Below are positions 1 through 31,852 of a DNA stretch of 64,000 nucleotides, piece by piece (the stretch's first letter is position 1; every line of letters starts with the position of its first letter). A program made the position numbers and the translations under genes. Source of the stretch: Fratercula arctica (lineage: Eukaryota > Chordata > Aves > Charadriiformes > Alcidae); the NCBI GenBank assembly GCA_947846985.1, contig CANTUZ010000020.1:7413459-7477458 (forward strand), in the 5' to 3' direction. Under the pieces are notes generated by a model. The model was not told the DNA's origin. It was given only the letters and a program-made list of their open reading frames with translations, and ran no database searches.

Positions 1-21028
<21,028 letters not shown>

Positions 21029-22133
21029 TTCCTAGCAAAGCACTGTCCTGCAATAGGCCTGAGAGGTTGGAGAAGGATTTCAGGTGAACCTTTACCTGGT
21101 AATGACTTGCCTGGTTTTCGTTTCTCCCTGATCTGGGTGTATGTTGTTCAGAAATGTCTTCAGTGAGTTCAGTCACTAACTGAGCAGCATGCTTTGTTAC
21201 CAGTATGAGGGTCACTAATTAAGTTTTTAAAATTTTACTTACTTTTTATAGATGCTTTTAAAAAGTTCATGGTCACATTTATTTAAAATTGTTCTGTTGT
21301 GCTAATCAAAAGAGGAAAGAAAATCAGTGTCTTGGAAGACAGATCCTGGTGACTTTTTTAAACTTGTATAACTTAAACAAAAAGACTAGCAGATTATATT
21401 TTAGCAGCTTGCACAAATCCATGTTGCCACTAAAAATGTAATGCACGTTTATTCATGATGTTGCTGGGGCAGTTTTAAAATCAAGTTTAATATTTTAACA
21501 TTTGTTCTCTAATTCACTTTGTCTCTAACAAATTGCTGGTTCTGCAAAAGCCATTACATCTCCATATGTGTTACTGTCAGAGTTTTGTTTACTTCTCTGC
21601 TTTGTTTAAGGACTGGTAGAGGCAACTGCCTCGTACTAGCAGCATTACATATACAGGAGTCTGTGTAAACCCTGAAATCTGTTCTGCTTTCATGAAAATT
21701 CTGTCTCTCCATAACACAGCTGAATTTTTATTGCATTCATTGCAGAATTCTTCTGAGTTTTTCAGACTGTAGTCAAGATCTCACTGTGTGACAGAGCTCA
21801 GCAGCTTTGTCAGGATGCTGTAGTCTCCAGCTGGGAATGAACAGTGCAGCATTGCTCTCACATTTGCTTTCTGCAGCTTAGTAGATGCTGGCCCTATAAT
21901 GGAGCTGGGTTCCTTCACAGAAGCACAGGGCTTTCCTTTGTTGTGTTTTTCTTAATATTTTTCCTCACATGATTCATTTAGGAGGGAGTTGGATTTGAAA
22001 TACAATGAAACATCACTGTATTGATGTGTACAGCTTTTTATACTCCTGTGAGCGTATCCTCCTGGATATGTCAACAGCTACCATAAAGCGCTCTTAACAA
22101 GACTTGTATACAGTACATGCATGTAGGAATCGC

Positions 22134-22186
22134 AAAAAAAAAAAAAAGGAAAAAAAAGAGAAAGAAAAAGAAAAAAAAGAAAAAAA
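22134..22186 (+). repeat. A-rich homopurine tract in HIPK1 3' UTR
   Basis: Roughly 53 nt of only A and G, built from A runs broken by G or GG. This is a simple low-complexity tract and likely length-variable. Confidence 0.9.
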
Positions 22187-23871
22187 TCCAGATTTTAAAG
22201 TTTATTACTGAATTTAAAACTATTTTAGAAGTTTTGTATTGGTGGTGTTTTAATATTTTACATAAAATGAAATATGTACATATTGATTAGAAAAATATAA
22301 CAAGCAAAACTTCCTGCTAACCCCAAATGGTCTGTCTTTGTAATCAAAATGTGTAGTGATTATACTTGAACTCTGTACTTAGTGTTTGTCTAATTCTTAA
22401 ACGTTCCTGGGGATGGAGTTGATGTATCCTTTGTATTTAAACCAAAATGAATTGATTCGTGTTGGAATGTATGTGATATAATGCAATGGTTAGAGCTCAT
22501 CACTGTAGCACTGAGAGAGGAGTAGAGCTTCGTGAGAGAAAAGGATACCTTCTGATTTGTTTTGCACAGGTATGTGTGATGAAGAGTTGTTTGGTGTGTC
22601 CCCTTATTGTAGTGCCTTAAATGATGACGTAGTGTGACTAGAGTTTACAGTGAGCTTGCCTTATGAGGGACCAGCAAGCCCCCGTCGAATTGAAGCAATT
22701 CACTAAGCTTATCACAGCAAGAACAGCAGTATGTCGCATAGGTGCATTGTTCTCAGTTTTAATGCTATCATAAAAAGCTACATTCTTGTTCGGAGTGAAG
22801 CGATGTTTCCTTAAAGCTTTTCCTTGAAATGGCACATGTACTGTTAGATGTCTGTCAGTGCATTTCGAATAAGGTAGTGCTGGGAATGCATTGGAATGTT
22901 TAGTCTAATATTGCAGAAGTGATTAAATATGTGCAATCACTTTTTATTAGATTAGTATGGCGTTACCTTCTCCCACGGTAATAGCAGACATTTCTTGTAA
23001 AATATCGCTAGCTTGATGATAGAATATTTATACCAAAGAGAGCCTGCTGTAAAGCACATAATACCATTTAAAAGTTTTATAATGCTACTGCTAATGTGGA
23101 GTTGTTGGGAAGGTCTGTCAGCTGTAGCCCTAGTTAGTGTTCAGAGGAAACGCTCATTTTGGATAATCAGTGCAGTTTTTAAACTACTCTTTGTTTTCTT
23201 GAGTCCCTTGTACTAGGAGTTATTTCTCATCTTCAGTACGTAAGTTAAGTATCTTGTCCAAATGGATGCTAAACTGGCTTGAGCGGTCGTGTTACTGCAG
23301 CAATAAGAGGTTTTGGTAACCTTGAATCCCAGTTTATGTGCCGTCCCAGTGGAAAAGAGGCCAGTTCTCTGACCGGTATGTGACAAGAAGTGCAACAGTA
23401 ATTTCTGAAAATCCACATTATTGATAGAAGAAAGTCTGGACTGACCTGAAATTGATGAACTGCTAAAGGTTTGGCATCTCTTTTGGTAGAGGGATCAAGG
23501 ACTTTGAACTGGACGGTAGCATTAGCCACGTTGTTGTTCAGTGTGTTTTTAGTCGGAGCACTTCCGTAAGCGTGCGGATACCCACCGATCCTGCTGTGCC
23601 ACGTCATTGCTGTAAACGATGCTCTCTGTTGCTGTGGGCACTTTCTTCCTTTTTTCCATATTGCGTTGCTGGTGTTCCGTACTTCCCTTGAGGCACCTCT
23701 GGGGTACAGAGTTGTGCCTTTCCATTGAAAGGCAAAACAAGCTCCAATTCCTGTTTCAGGAAAACATTATTCCCTGTTTCACAAATAGTAAAGTGTTTTC
23801 CATGAAGTCCTAACAGGAAAAAAAGACCTTTAGCAAAATCTGCTAATAATTTTGCAAAGAAATTGCCCGTT

Positions 23872-23884
23872 CCCCCCCCCCCCC
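23872..23884 (+). repeat. C13 homopolymer in HIPK1 3' UTR
   Basis: Thirteen consecutive C residues followed by AAAAG. Homopolymers like this are prone to sequencing error and slippage, so the length is uncertain. Confidence 0.9.
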
Positions 23885-25117
23885 AAAAGAAGCAGATTAA
23901 AATGACCATTTATCTTTAGAGTCCCTATTACGTTATTAAGCCCAATCAGATGTATTCACAAAGCATGATGTCGTCTCTTCCACTCTCCAAGTTCCCAAAA
24001 GTACTGGAACAAGGAGGACGAGATGGAAATGCCGTAGGTGAAATGAAATGTACTCCATTTCAAACAAGTTGTCGATGACCCTGGAATTGCTCTGTGATAC
24101 ACGGCGTAAGCCAAGCGAACAGTCCCCACCCTGGCAGGGCCAGATTTCCATCGTGGCGCTGGCTGCGCTCCTGCGGCGGATCCCAATCCGGCCCCGGTAC
24201 GTGTTGCCCGATGTGAGTCTATCGTAGTCTGCTCTAAGGAGATTCATCCCTTCTTCCCGTCCATATCCAGCCTTCAAATTAGGTTAGAGAATTGACTCTC
24301 TTCGTTGTCAGAGCCGCTACACATTTTGTAAAGAAATGTGCTATCTCTGGATAGAAATTGGAGTCCTTTCCTTTTTTTTGAAACTAGTTTGGGATTCACC
24401 TTGTGAGTATTTGGTAACGGTGGTCCCATCTAGGCTCGTCTGTGTGATTCTGTGTGATGGCCACCGCAGAGGCAACTTCTGAGGCTTTCCTGCTTAGCAC
24501 CTAGCTGATGGGATGCAGTAATTTACCTCTGACTCAGCAATTTCTTTTAGTACGTGAAACTAAATTGCTTCTAAATGACAGGATTGGCACAGCCCTGCTT
24601 TCTTTTTTATTTAAACTTCTGAATGGTGCCGCATGTCCACATGGTTGTTTGTTGCTAAACTTTATATAATGTGTGATTTCCAATTCAGCTTGAAATATAT
24701 CTATCTCACTACATGTAGCAGTACATTATATGTAATGTTAGTATTTCTGCTTGAATCCTTGATATTGCAATGGAATTCCTACTTTATTAAATGTATTTGA
24801 TATGCTAGTTACTGTGTAAAATTTAACTTTCTTTTATGGTTGTGCTCTTCCTTTTTACAAGCCGCTAGATACAGGTAGTTTCTGACAATTACTGATCTAT
24901 GTTTGTATTGCTGATGTACTTAGGGGGTATGTAAAAATCATTTTAACAGAAGAAATAGATATTTAAAAATTTAATACTAACTATATGGGAAAAGGGTCCA
25001 TTGTGAAAACATAGTTTATCTTTGGATTCAATGTTTGTCTTTGGTTTTACAAAGTAGCTTGTATTTTAAGTATTTTCTACATAATATGGTAAAAATGTAG
25101 AACAATTGCAATGCATC

Positions 25118-25123
25118 AATAAA
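25118..25123 (+). terminator. HIPK1: Distal poly(A) signal AATAAA of HIPK1
   Basis: Canonical AATAAA with T/GT-rich sequence within 40 nt downstream. It is the last good signal before base composition changes to GC-rich upstream DNA of OLFML3. Confidence 0.75.
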
Positions 25124-25140
25124 AAGGGTTAATTTTCTGT

Positions 25141-27305
25141 ACTCTATTAATTTGGTCACTTGATTATTAATGGGGGTGAAAAAGGGGGTTTGGCATATCC
25201 TGGATGAAATATGAACTAACTGTTAATCGTTTGCTGATGACGGTGCGGTACAGCTGTACCTGCAGGCGGTGAGCGGTGCAAGGTCCGGTTCGGAGCGAAG
25301 GCAGCGCGTGTCGTGCCGGAGCAGAGCTGGGCAGCACCAGCCCTGGCATGGGGGTCCCTCGGACTCTGCGGCTCTCAGTGGTGCTCGTGGCAGGTAAACC
25401 AGGATCAGGATTATCTCAAGTGAGAAAAAGCTTTCTCATCACTTTGGTTTATGTTCACAAATGCCTTTGAGTTTGCCCATCTATCTTAGTGCTCTGAGCA
25501 CTGCTGAGGGTGGCTGTGTGGCTGTATAGCTGCCCATTCTGACCTGAACCCCGCTTGGGCTAGGTGCTGCTGGAAGGTGTCGAAAATAATCTCTCCTTTC
25601 TGATCCTGTGAGACACTTGGGTGCCCAGGAAGGCTTCAGAAGGAGGGGAGGACAGAGTCTCTTGCCTTCCCAAAACACCTGTGTCACGCGGCTGCGGCTG
25701 CAGCTGGGCAGTGATGGGGAGCACAGAGGAAGGCTCCGTGTTTGTGGTTTGGGCTTCCCCGGGGAGCACTTTGGAAGTCTCTGGGCGGGATGGTGGGGGG
25801 AGATGGCCAGTGAAGAGGGGCTCTTCTCAGATCTCCTGTCCTTGCAGGGGCAGTTGTGGAAGGAAACGTTTGCCAAGGGCCCCTGCCTGGTGCGAGTCCC
25901 TGGGTGCCGGGGACACTCTGCACCCCCCACAGCAGCCCAGGCCCCCCCTGGACCCGGCAGCCTCTGTGCGCTGGCAGTCTGTGGAGCGAGTCCTGCGGGA
26001 GCGGAGCAAGATGCATGAGAGGCCAGTGCCAGCATGGACTGAGCTCCCCAGTGACACTCGGTGTCTGGGATGGGCTCAGTCAACTGCCCCAAAAGCACCG
26101 AAGGGCTGAGCGCTGCTGTGCTCAGCATCGCTAACCTGGGCAGGCAGAGATGCGCCCTGGCCTGCAGGTGAGCTGTGTTTGCCGGCACCCCGGTTGTCCA
26201 TCTGTGGGTGACAGCCTCGCGTGCAACGTGGCAGGGAGGTGATGGGGCCGAGCCCAAACCCTGCCAGCGCAGCAGCCTCATCTGGCGCCCCGCGCTGCGC
26301 AGCCCGGCGGGACATGGGATGCAGGATGCGGGAGCACTAGATGGCACACTCATCCCGCATGCAGCACCGCAGCCCCGCGCATGGATGTGGCCGACCATCG
26401 GCCTCATGCAGAGCTGCAGCAGCCGAGCCAGGGAAAACCACGGGCCGTGGCTGGTCTGGCAGCACCGCCGGGACTGGGTGGGTCACAGGCACAGCCGCAG
26501 GCCTGGCTGCTCCTGGGCACAGCGCTGCAGCCTCCCTCCCTCCCGCTGCAGCCCCTGTCCGTCCTGCACCACCTGGGCCCTGCCCTGTCCCTGGGCCAGC
26601 ACTGGGGTGCAGGAGCTGCCGCGTGGCTCTGCACCGGTGCTCGGGCAGCCTCTGGAGCAGGCACTGAACAAACAGCCCCAAAGCAGCAGGCAGCCCCTGG
26701 CTGACTGCTGGCGGTCGGCCGAGCTGCTGGGACAGAAGGGCTCTGCGCTGGGGGAGCCTGCAGGACCCCGGTGTGAGGCGGGGGCAGGCAGGAGCTCCCC
26801 GCTCAGCAGCCAGGACAGGGGGTGCCACAGGCTCAGGGGCTGGTGGCGGTGGTGCTGGCCCACCTTGGACTACACGAGACCTGGTGCGTGGCTGAGGCTC
26901 AGGCTGGCCATCTGCCTCGGGCATCTCTGCAGGCCGGGAGCCAGGGCTACGGCTGTGCCTGCGGCTTCGCACCAGGCCCAGCTTGGCCCCATGCTTTCCC
27001 CCCAGGCTGTCCCCACTGCGACTCGTGCTGTCCCCAGCGCCAGAGGACACATCCTTCCCGTGCTGCACGGGGCTGCTGCAGCGCTCCCCGCTCGTCCCCA
27101 GCCCCTGCCCCAGCCCCACAGCTCGCCAGCGCCATGCGGGGCCGGTGTGGGCACCATGCAGGGTGCGAAGGGGTTAAGGCGCCTGGGGCTGGTCTTCGGG
27201 GAAGGAGCAGCTTCTCCTCCCCTCTTCACATCTGGATTCAATAAGGGCTGCGAGAGGCCGGAGCATTCCTGAGCACTGAGGTGGAGGCTGCACTCTCTGA
27301 CAGCC
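25141..27305. other. Intergenic HIPK1-OLFML3, GC-rich upstream region of OLFML3
   Basis: The DNA is AT-rich to about 25.2 kb, then GC-rich. Overlapping open frames of 260-365 codons on both strands come from GC-driven lack of stops; none shows domains or protein-like composition. A short ATG frame at 25,348 runs into a donor-like site (see findings). The proximal 200 nt presumably contain the OLFML3 promoter and 5' UTR, but I see no clear TATA box; CAATAAGG near 27,238 is only a weak candidate. Confidence 0.7.
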
Positions 27306-27413
27306 ATGGGGCCCTGGCGCTGCCTGCTCCTCCTGCCGCTCCTCGCCACGGCCCTCCATGCCCAGCAGCAGCAGTTCATGGAGTACGTGGAGCGGCGCCT
27401 CACCCTCTTGGAG
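27306..27413 (+). CDS. OLFML3: OLFML3 coding exon 1 (signal peptide)
   Basis: Thirty-six codons from ATG (context gcagccATGG, a good Kozak match) to RRLTLLE. Donor gtaggg at 27414, phase 0. Confidence 0.95.
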
Positions 27414-29412
27414 GTAGGGCTCCCCTTTTCCCCACTTCACCCCATTTTTCCCCACCATGGGGTCCCAGGCCTTTCCTCCCTGGGGCCGGCGGGGCTGGGA
27501 GCAGGCCCGGGGCAAGGAGGAGCCGGGACTGGAGCAGAGCTGGCGTGGGGTGCCCCATCCCCCACCTGCCAGGGCCCCGCACAGCCCAGCACCAGCATCG
27601 CAGGGATGGGAGTGTGATGGGAATGGGAGCACCCTGGGACGGGCGGATCACAGTAGCGGGGGCATCACGGTGCTGGGGGCATCATGGGGCTGGGAGCATC
27701 ACGGGAGGGGGAGTACTGCGGGTCTGGGAGCATCGTGGGTGCAGGAGCGTGGCAGGATAGGACCCAGAGCCACAAGCACCAGGGATGCAGTGCCGTGTGT
27801 TTCCGGGGGCTCCCACAGCCACGCGCAGGCAATGGGATGGCTGCCACGGACAGGCTGTGAAGTGCAGAGACCTCAGTGTCCCCTTGGCCACCCCAGGAGA
27901 GGATCTCACAGTGGCATGACCAGAGCAGCCGCTACTCCACGGAGCTGCGGGACTTCAAGAACCAGGTGCTGGGGATGCTTGAGACAGCAGAGAAGGAGCG
28001 GGAGGCGATGCGGTCGGAGGCAGAGAGTGCAGCGGTGCGTGTGGACCGTCTGGAGCGCGAGGTGGACTACCTGGAGACACAGAACCCCGCACCACCCTGC
28101 GTGGAGGTGGACGAGACCCTGATGGAGAAGCAGGTGGCCACGGCCAAGCAGAGGAAGAACGAGAAGTACACCAAGCTGACAGGTGAGGGGCTGCCGTGGC
28201 TCCCTGGAGGGATGGTCCCGGGTGCGGGGTTGCCCTTGGCCTTCCCAGCCCACCCAGGTCCAGGCCTCCCCTGGCCACATGCTGTGGCATTGAGTCCCAG
28301 TGGGGCAGCTCTGAGGTGTCTCTGGCACAAAATCCTGCATCCCCAGAGCTGCCTGGGAGCTGTATCCAAGGCCCAGGACAGAGACTTGGGCTTCTCCAAA
28401 GCCCTCAGGGAAGGGCTGGGGTGAGAGTGGCCTCCCCTGCCCGTGGCACAGGTGCACAAGGGGACTTCTCGATGGCACTGCAACCTCTTTGGGGACTTTG
28501 CCAGGCAGTTGCCTGAGGGCTGGGGTGGGACGCAGCAGGACCTTTCTGACTCCAGCATAGGGTGGCAGCAGTCCCCGCTGCAGGGCCGGGTGGCTTCCAG
28601 GCTTTCACAGCTGCCCCACTCTTGCAGACTGCAGTGACACCATTGCGAGCATCAGAGCCATGAAGATCCTGAAGCGTTTTGGCAGCACCTCGGGGCTCTG
28701 GACCAAGGATGCCACAGGGAACTCTGAAAAGATCTACGTCTTCGATGGCACTGCCAATGACACGGTGTACGTCTTCCCCCGCATGCGGGAGTTCACCCTC
28801 TTCTCCGCCACCCGCAAAGCCTCCCGCATCAAGCTGCCCTATCCCTGGGTGGGCACCGGGCACCTTGTCTATGATGGGCATCTCTACTACATCCGCCAGC
28901 AGGGCCCCTTCCAGGTGATCAAGTTCAACCTGGCCAACAAGACAGTGGTGGACAGCTCGGTGTTCCCGGCTGAGGAGCAGATCCCTGTCTTTGGGCTCTC
29001 TCCCTTCACCTACATTGAGGTGGCGGCAGACGAGGAAGGGCTCTGGGCCATCTACGCCACCAAGGAGGACGAGAAGAACATATGCCTGGCTAAGCTGGAC
29101 CCCACCTCACTGGACATCGAGCAGATGTGGGACACGCCGTGCCCGCGGGAGAATGCTGAGGCCGCCTTCGTGGTGTGCGGGGCACTGCACGTGGTCTACA
29201 ACACCCCTCTGCCCAGCCGCTCCCGCGTGCAGTGCGTCTTCGACGTCAGCGGCACGCTGGCCCCCGAGGATGCCTCCCTCGTCTACTTCCCCAAGCGCTA
29301 CGGCTCCCACTCCAGCATGAAGTATAACCCCCGGGAGAGGCAGATCTACGCCTGGGACGATGGCTACCAGATCATCTATCGCATGGAGATGAAGAAGAAG
29401 CTGGAGGTCTGA
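27306..29412 (+). CDS. OLFML3: OLFML3, olfactomedin-like protein 3 (spliced, complete)
   Basis: Secreted matrix glycoprotein of the olfactomedin family. The Xenopus orthologue ONT1 is a BMP-pathway scaffold for chordin and tolloid proteases (established knowledge). Coding exons 27306-27413, 27897-28182 and 28628-29412 join in frame to 392 residues; mammalian proteins are about 406. The ATG at 27306 opens a signal peptide (RCLLLLPLLATALHA, cleavage inferred near residue 19). A charged heptad-like coiled coil follows at about 22-105, including RDFKN and VDRLEREVDYLETQNP. The olfactomedin domain runs from about 133 to 388 with KILKRFG, GLWTKD, PWVGTG, WDTPCPRENAEAAFVVCG and YNPRERQIYAWDDGYQI. 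N-glycosylation sequons are at N175 (NDT) and N235 (NKT). The protein lacks the Gly-rich insert I recall in the human olfactomedin domain. It is convergent with SYT6 and in tandem with HIPK1. Confidence 0.97.
27414..27896 (+). other. OLFML3: OLFML3 intron 1
   Basis: A 483-nt GC-rich intron containing a 17-bp imperfect tandem repeat (27,608-27,755). Acceptor ccaccccag. Confidence 0.9.
27608..27755 (+). repeat. 17-bp minisatellite in OLFML3 intron 1
   Basis: About eight imperfect copies of a 17-nt G-rich unit, typified by GGGGGCATCACGGTGCT. Copies begin at 27608, 27625 (16 nt), 27641, 27658, 27675, 27692, 27709 and 27726. Later copies decay. Confidence 0.8.
27897..28182 (+). CDS. OLFML3: OLFML3 coding exon 2 (coiled coil)
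   Basis: The 286 nt encode ERISQWHDQS to EKYTKLT plus one base of Asp. The sequence is strongly charged and helix-forming. Donor gtgagg at 28183. Confidence 0.95.
28183..28627 (+). other. OLFML3: OLFML3 intron 2
   Basis: A 445-nt intron from gtgagg to cactcttgcag. No other feature recognised. Confidence 0.9.
28628..29412 (+). CDS. OLFML3: OLFML3 coding exon 3 (olfactomedin domain and stop)
   Basis: The exon completes Asp and encodes CSDTIASIRA to MKKKLEV with TGA at 29410. It holds the whole olfactomedin domain, as in other members of this subfamily. Confidence 0.97.
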
Positions 29413-29695
29413 GGGCCATAGCAGGGCGTCCCTGCACACCCGGCCTGTTCACCTGGGCAAGCATGGCTCTGCCCATCCCACCCCACGGGGCACAGCCAGC
29501 CCCGACATGGGTCGGTATCTCTGCCCTGTCTCCTGTCACTGTGAAATGATGAAATGCTGGACCCCCGCCCCTGGCCACCCTCCACCCACCGGCACCAGGC
29601 ATCCCTGCCCGGCACCACCCTGCAGAAATCTGGACTAATTTAACGAGATTTTTCTTCTCTGTGATATAATGAATAAATACTATGCAGTGAGCTGC
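29413..29695 (+). other. OLFML3: OLFML3 3' untranslated region
   Basis: A short 3' UTR of about 280 nt ending after AATAAA at 29,672. The end point is inferred. Confidence 0.8.
29672..29677 (+). terminator. OLFML3: Poly(A) signal AATAAA of OLFML3
   Basis: Canonical hexamer about 260 nt after the stop, in an AT-rich island just before GC-rich DNA resumes. Confidence 0.85.
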
Positions 29696-31734
29696 AGCCA
29701 CCTGCTTGGGGGGAGCACGGGGCGCTGGGGCCAGCCTGTCAGAGCCACGAGCTCCACGTTGCCCCAGAGTCACCCCAAAAGACACCTCCCAAGGGTGGGG
29801 TGGCCACAGCAGACAGCGCAGGCAGCTCCTCGGGCTGGGGGGCTGGGGGTCTGGGCGCACGGCTGGGCTGGGGGATCGGGCTGGGCATTGGGCAGGGGCT
29901 GCAGGCAGGGATTTAAGCTGGGGCTTCAGGCAGGCTCCCGCTGCACAAGGGGACCTCTGAGCCTGGCCAGGGCCAGCCTGTTTTGCATGTGCAAAACTGT
30001 GAGCAAATAGCAAAATCCCTTAATCTGAGAGGACAAATGGAGATTTTCCTCGCATGCTGGGGGAGGTGTCCTAGCCAGCAGGCACCAGATGTTGCTGATT
30101 TGCCGAGTTCACGTCTAATGAAGCACAGCCATCTTCCCCCTGCAGCTGCAGCATTGCCACAAACCCTTTACATAAGGCCCTGGGTCCTCTCAGCCCCTTC
30201 TTGTCCTTGTGTCACCAGCACTGAGTCCCACACGGCCCCATGGCGGCAGCACCCCAGAGATGGGGCAGGACAGGGCAGATGTTGGGAGCCTTCAGGATGG
30301 CAGCTCCGGTGCTGCCAGGGCTCGAAACACCTGTCCCCAAGGCGGGGGCCGAGGACACCACACTGTGTCCGTCTCCTTCCAGCCCCCACTGTGTCACCCA
30401 GCAGTAACCGTCCCACATGCTGCCACTGGCACCACATCCCTGGAGGGTGTAGGAGTTGACCCATTTCTGGCCAGAGATGCTGTGGGCCCTCCAGAAACCT
30501 GGATTTGCTGTGGTTTGTTCCTGTCAAGGTGTCGTGAGAGCACAGAGGGTGAATTGCGAGGCGTTTATGTGTCGTTAAGCATCCGTTTTTCCCATCAGAG
30601 ACCAATTCTGGGGACAAATGCTGAGCACATGAAGCCGTGAGCTGGTCAGGCCAGGGGGTCGCATGCAGCCGGTGCCAGCTCAGGGCTCCCTCTCCAGGGC
30701 GAGAGGCCCTGGGGCTACCAGGGGGCTCCCAGGGCCACCCGCCCTCCCGGAGCTGCAGCATGGCCATGCCAGCACCACGCTGCCATAAAGCCATCCGGCG
30801 TCCCCTGCGCCCACCTCGAGGCAAGCTGTCCTGCCGCGTGGAGGTGACTTGGTATTTGCTTCAAGTTCTTCTGTATTATAATTAAAATATCTTTCAGTTG
30901 CACACAAAAAATGTTTAAATACACACTTTGAATGACTGTAATTGGATGGTGCTGGAAGTTCAACACACAGCGCAAGTCAAGCAGAGAAATTATCCAAGTA
31001 TGAAAGACTATGTGAACTGTCAAGTTAATTTATAGCCCTTTTCAAGATCAATAGCTATAGTAACAGAAATATAATTTTCAGAAATTGCACAGTTGTAAAT
31101 AATTATGCCAATGATTTCTCTAGCTTGAATTAAAATTGATGGGGCAGTAATGATTCTGCACCAGAAACCATGTTCTAACCTGAAACAAGCCCTGCAAGAT
31201 CTGACTCTCGGTCCCCTGAGAGGCGGGTGCTCGCCTGGGCGCGAGCGGGATGGGGACACGGCCACTGGCAGCACTTCCCAGAGCCCTGCTTGTGCCAAGC
31301 ATCGTGTGTTCATCAAGTATTTTAATCTCTTTAGAAAATCTGGCTCATTAGGCTTCGTCTCGCCACGCAGGAGGGGCGGCTGCCTGCGCTGCCAGGGTCC
31401 CCTCCAGGCCCCGCTGCCAGTCCCTCGCTTGGGGTGACCACTGCCACCTGTGCTGGCGGGAATGTGTCCCATGGACAGGAGTGGGACGCCGGGGCGCAGC
31501 GGGGCCCCTGCGAGCGCCAGGAGGGTCCGGCTTCTCCTTCGGGACGCATTTACTGACACCAGGAATCACGGGTACGAGGGCGGGCGAGGGGCTCTGCTGC
31601 TGCCCTGCAAAGCTCCAACATGACAAGCGCCTCCAGTAACCACATGCTCACGTGGAATTTGTTTTGTATAAACACTTTGGGAATGAGAAGCAAAATGGAG
31701 AAATAACTGCAGTGTCTGATCGGCTTATAGAGCA

Positions 31735-31852
31735 CAGCACTTACCTAGCACTCCACATCTTCAAAGTACTTCAAGAAACATCAACTAATTAATCCTTGGA
31801 ATAACTCCTGTAAAGCAGAACAGCATTATCTTCATTTGGTGACAAACAGACA
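31735..31852 (+). mobile_element. Probable ancient MIR/L2-like SINE fragment
   Basis: The run TCTTCAAAGTACTTCAAGAA, then AACTAATTAATCCTTGGAA and GCATTATCTTCATTTGGTGA, follows in order the conserved core I recall for MIR/L2-type elements (AAGTACTTTAC, AACTAATTAATCCT, TATTATCCCCATTTTACAG). There is heavy decay and no target-site duplication. The assignment is from memory of the consensus. Confidence 0.5.

Larger units (their letters stand above)
21029..25140 (+). other. HIPK1: HIPK1 3' untranslated region
   Basis: About 4.1 kb from the stop to a poly(A) signal at 25,118, followed by T-rich sequence. It is AT-rich with several ATTTA/TTTATT elements, which suits post-transcriptional control. It also holds an A/G-only stretch (about 22,134-22,186) and a C13 run (23,872-23,884). 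The exact cleavage site is inferred. Confidence 0.8.

Noticed and set aside
25481..26407. 308-codon open frame on the minus strand
   Set aside because: It overlaps several long frames on both strands in GC-rich DNA. Composition is Pro/Ser/Cys/Arg-rich with no domain; it is a GC-driven stop-poor region.
26175..27272. 365-codon open frame on the plus strand upstream of OLFML3
   Set aside because: Trp/Cys/Ala/Pro-rich with no recognisable domain, and mirrored by a 260-codon frame on the other strand. It looks like chance in GC-rich sequence.
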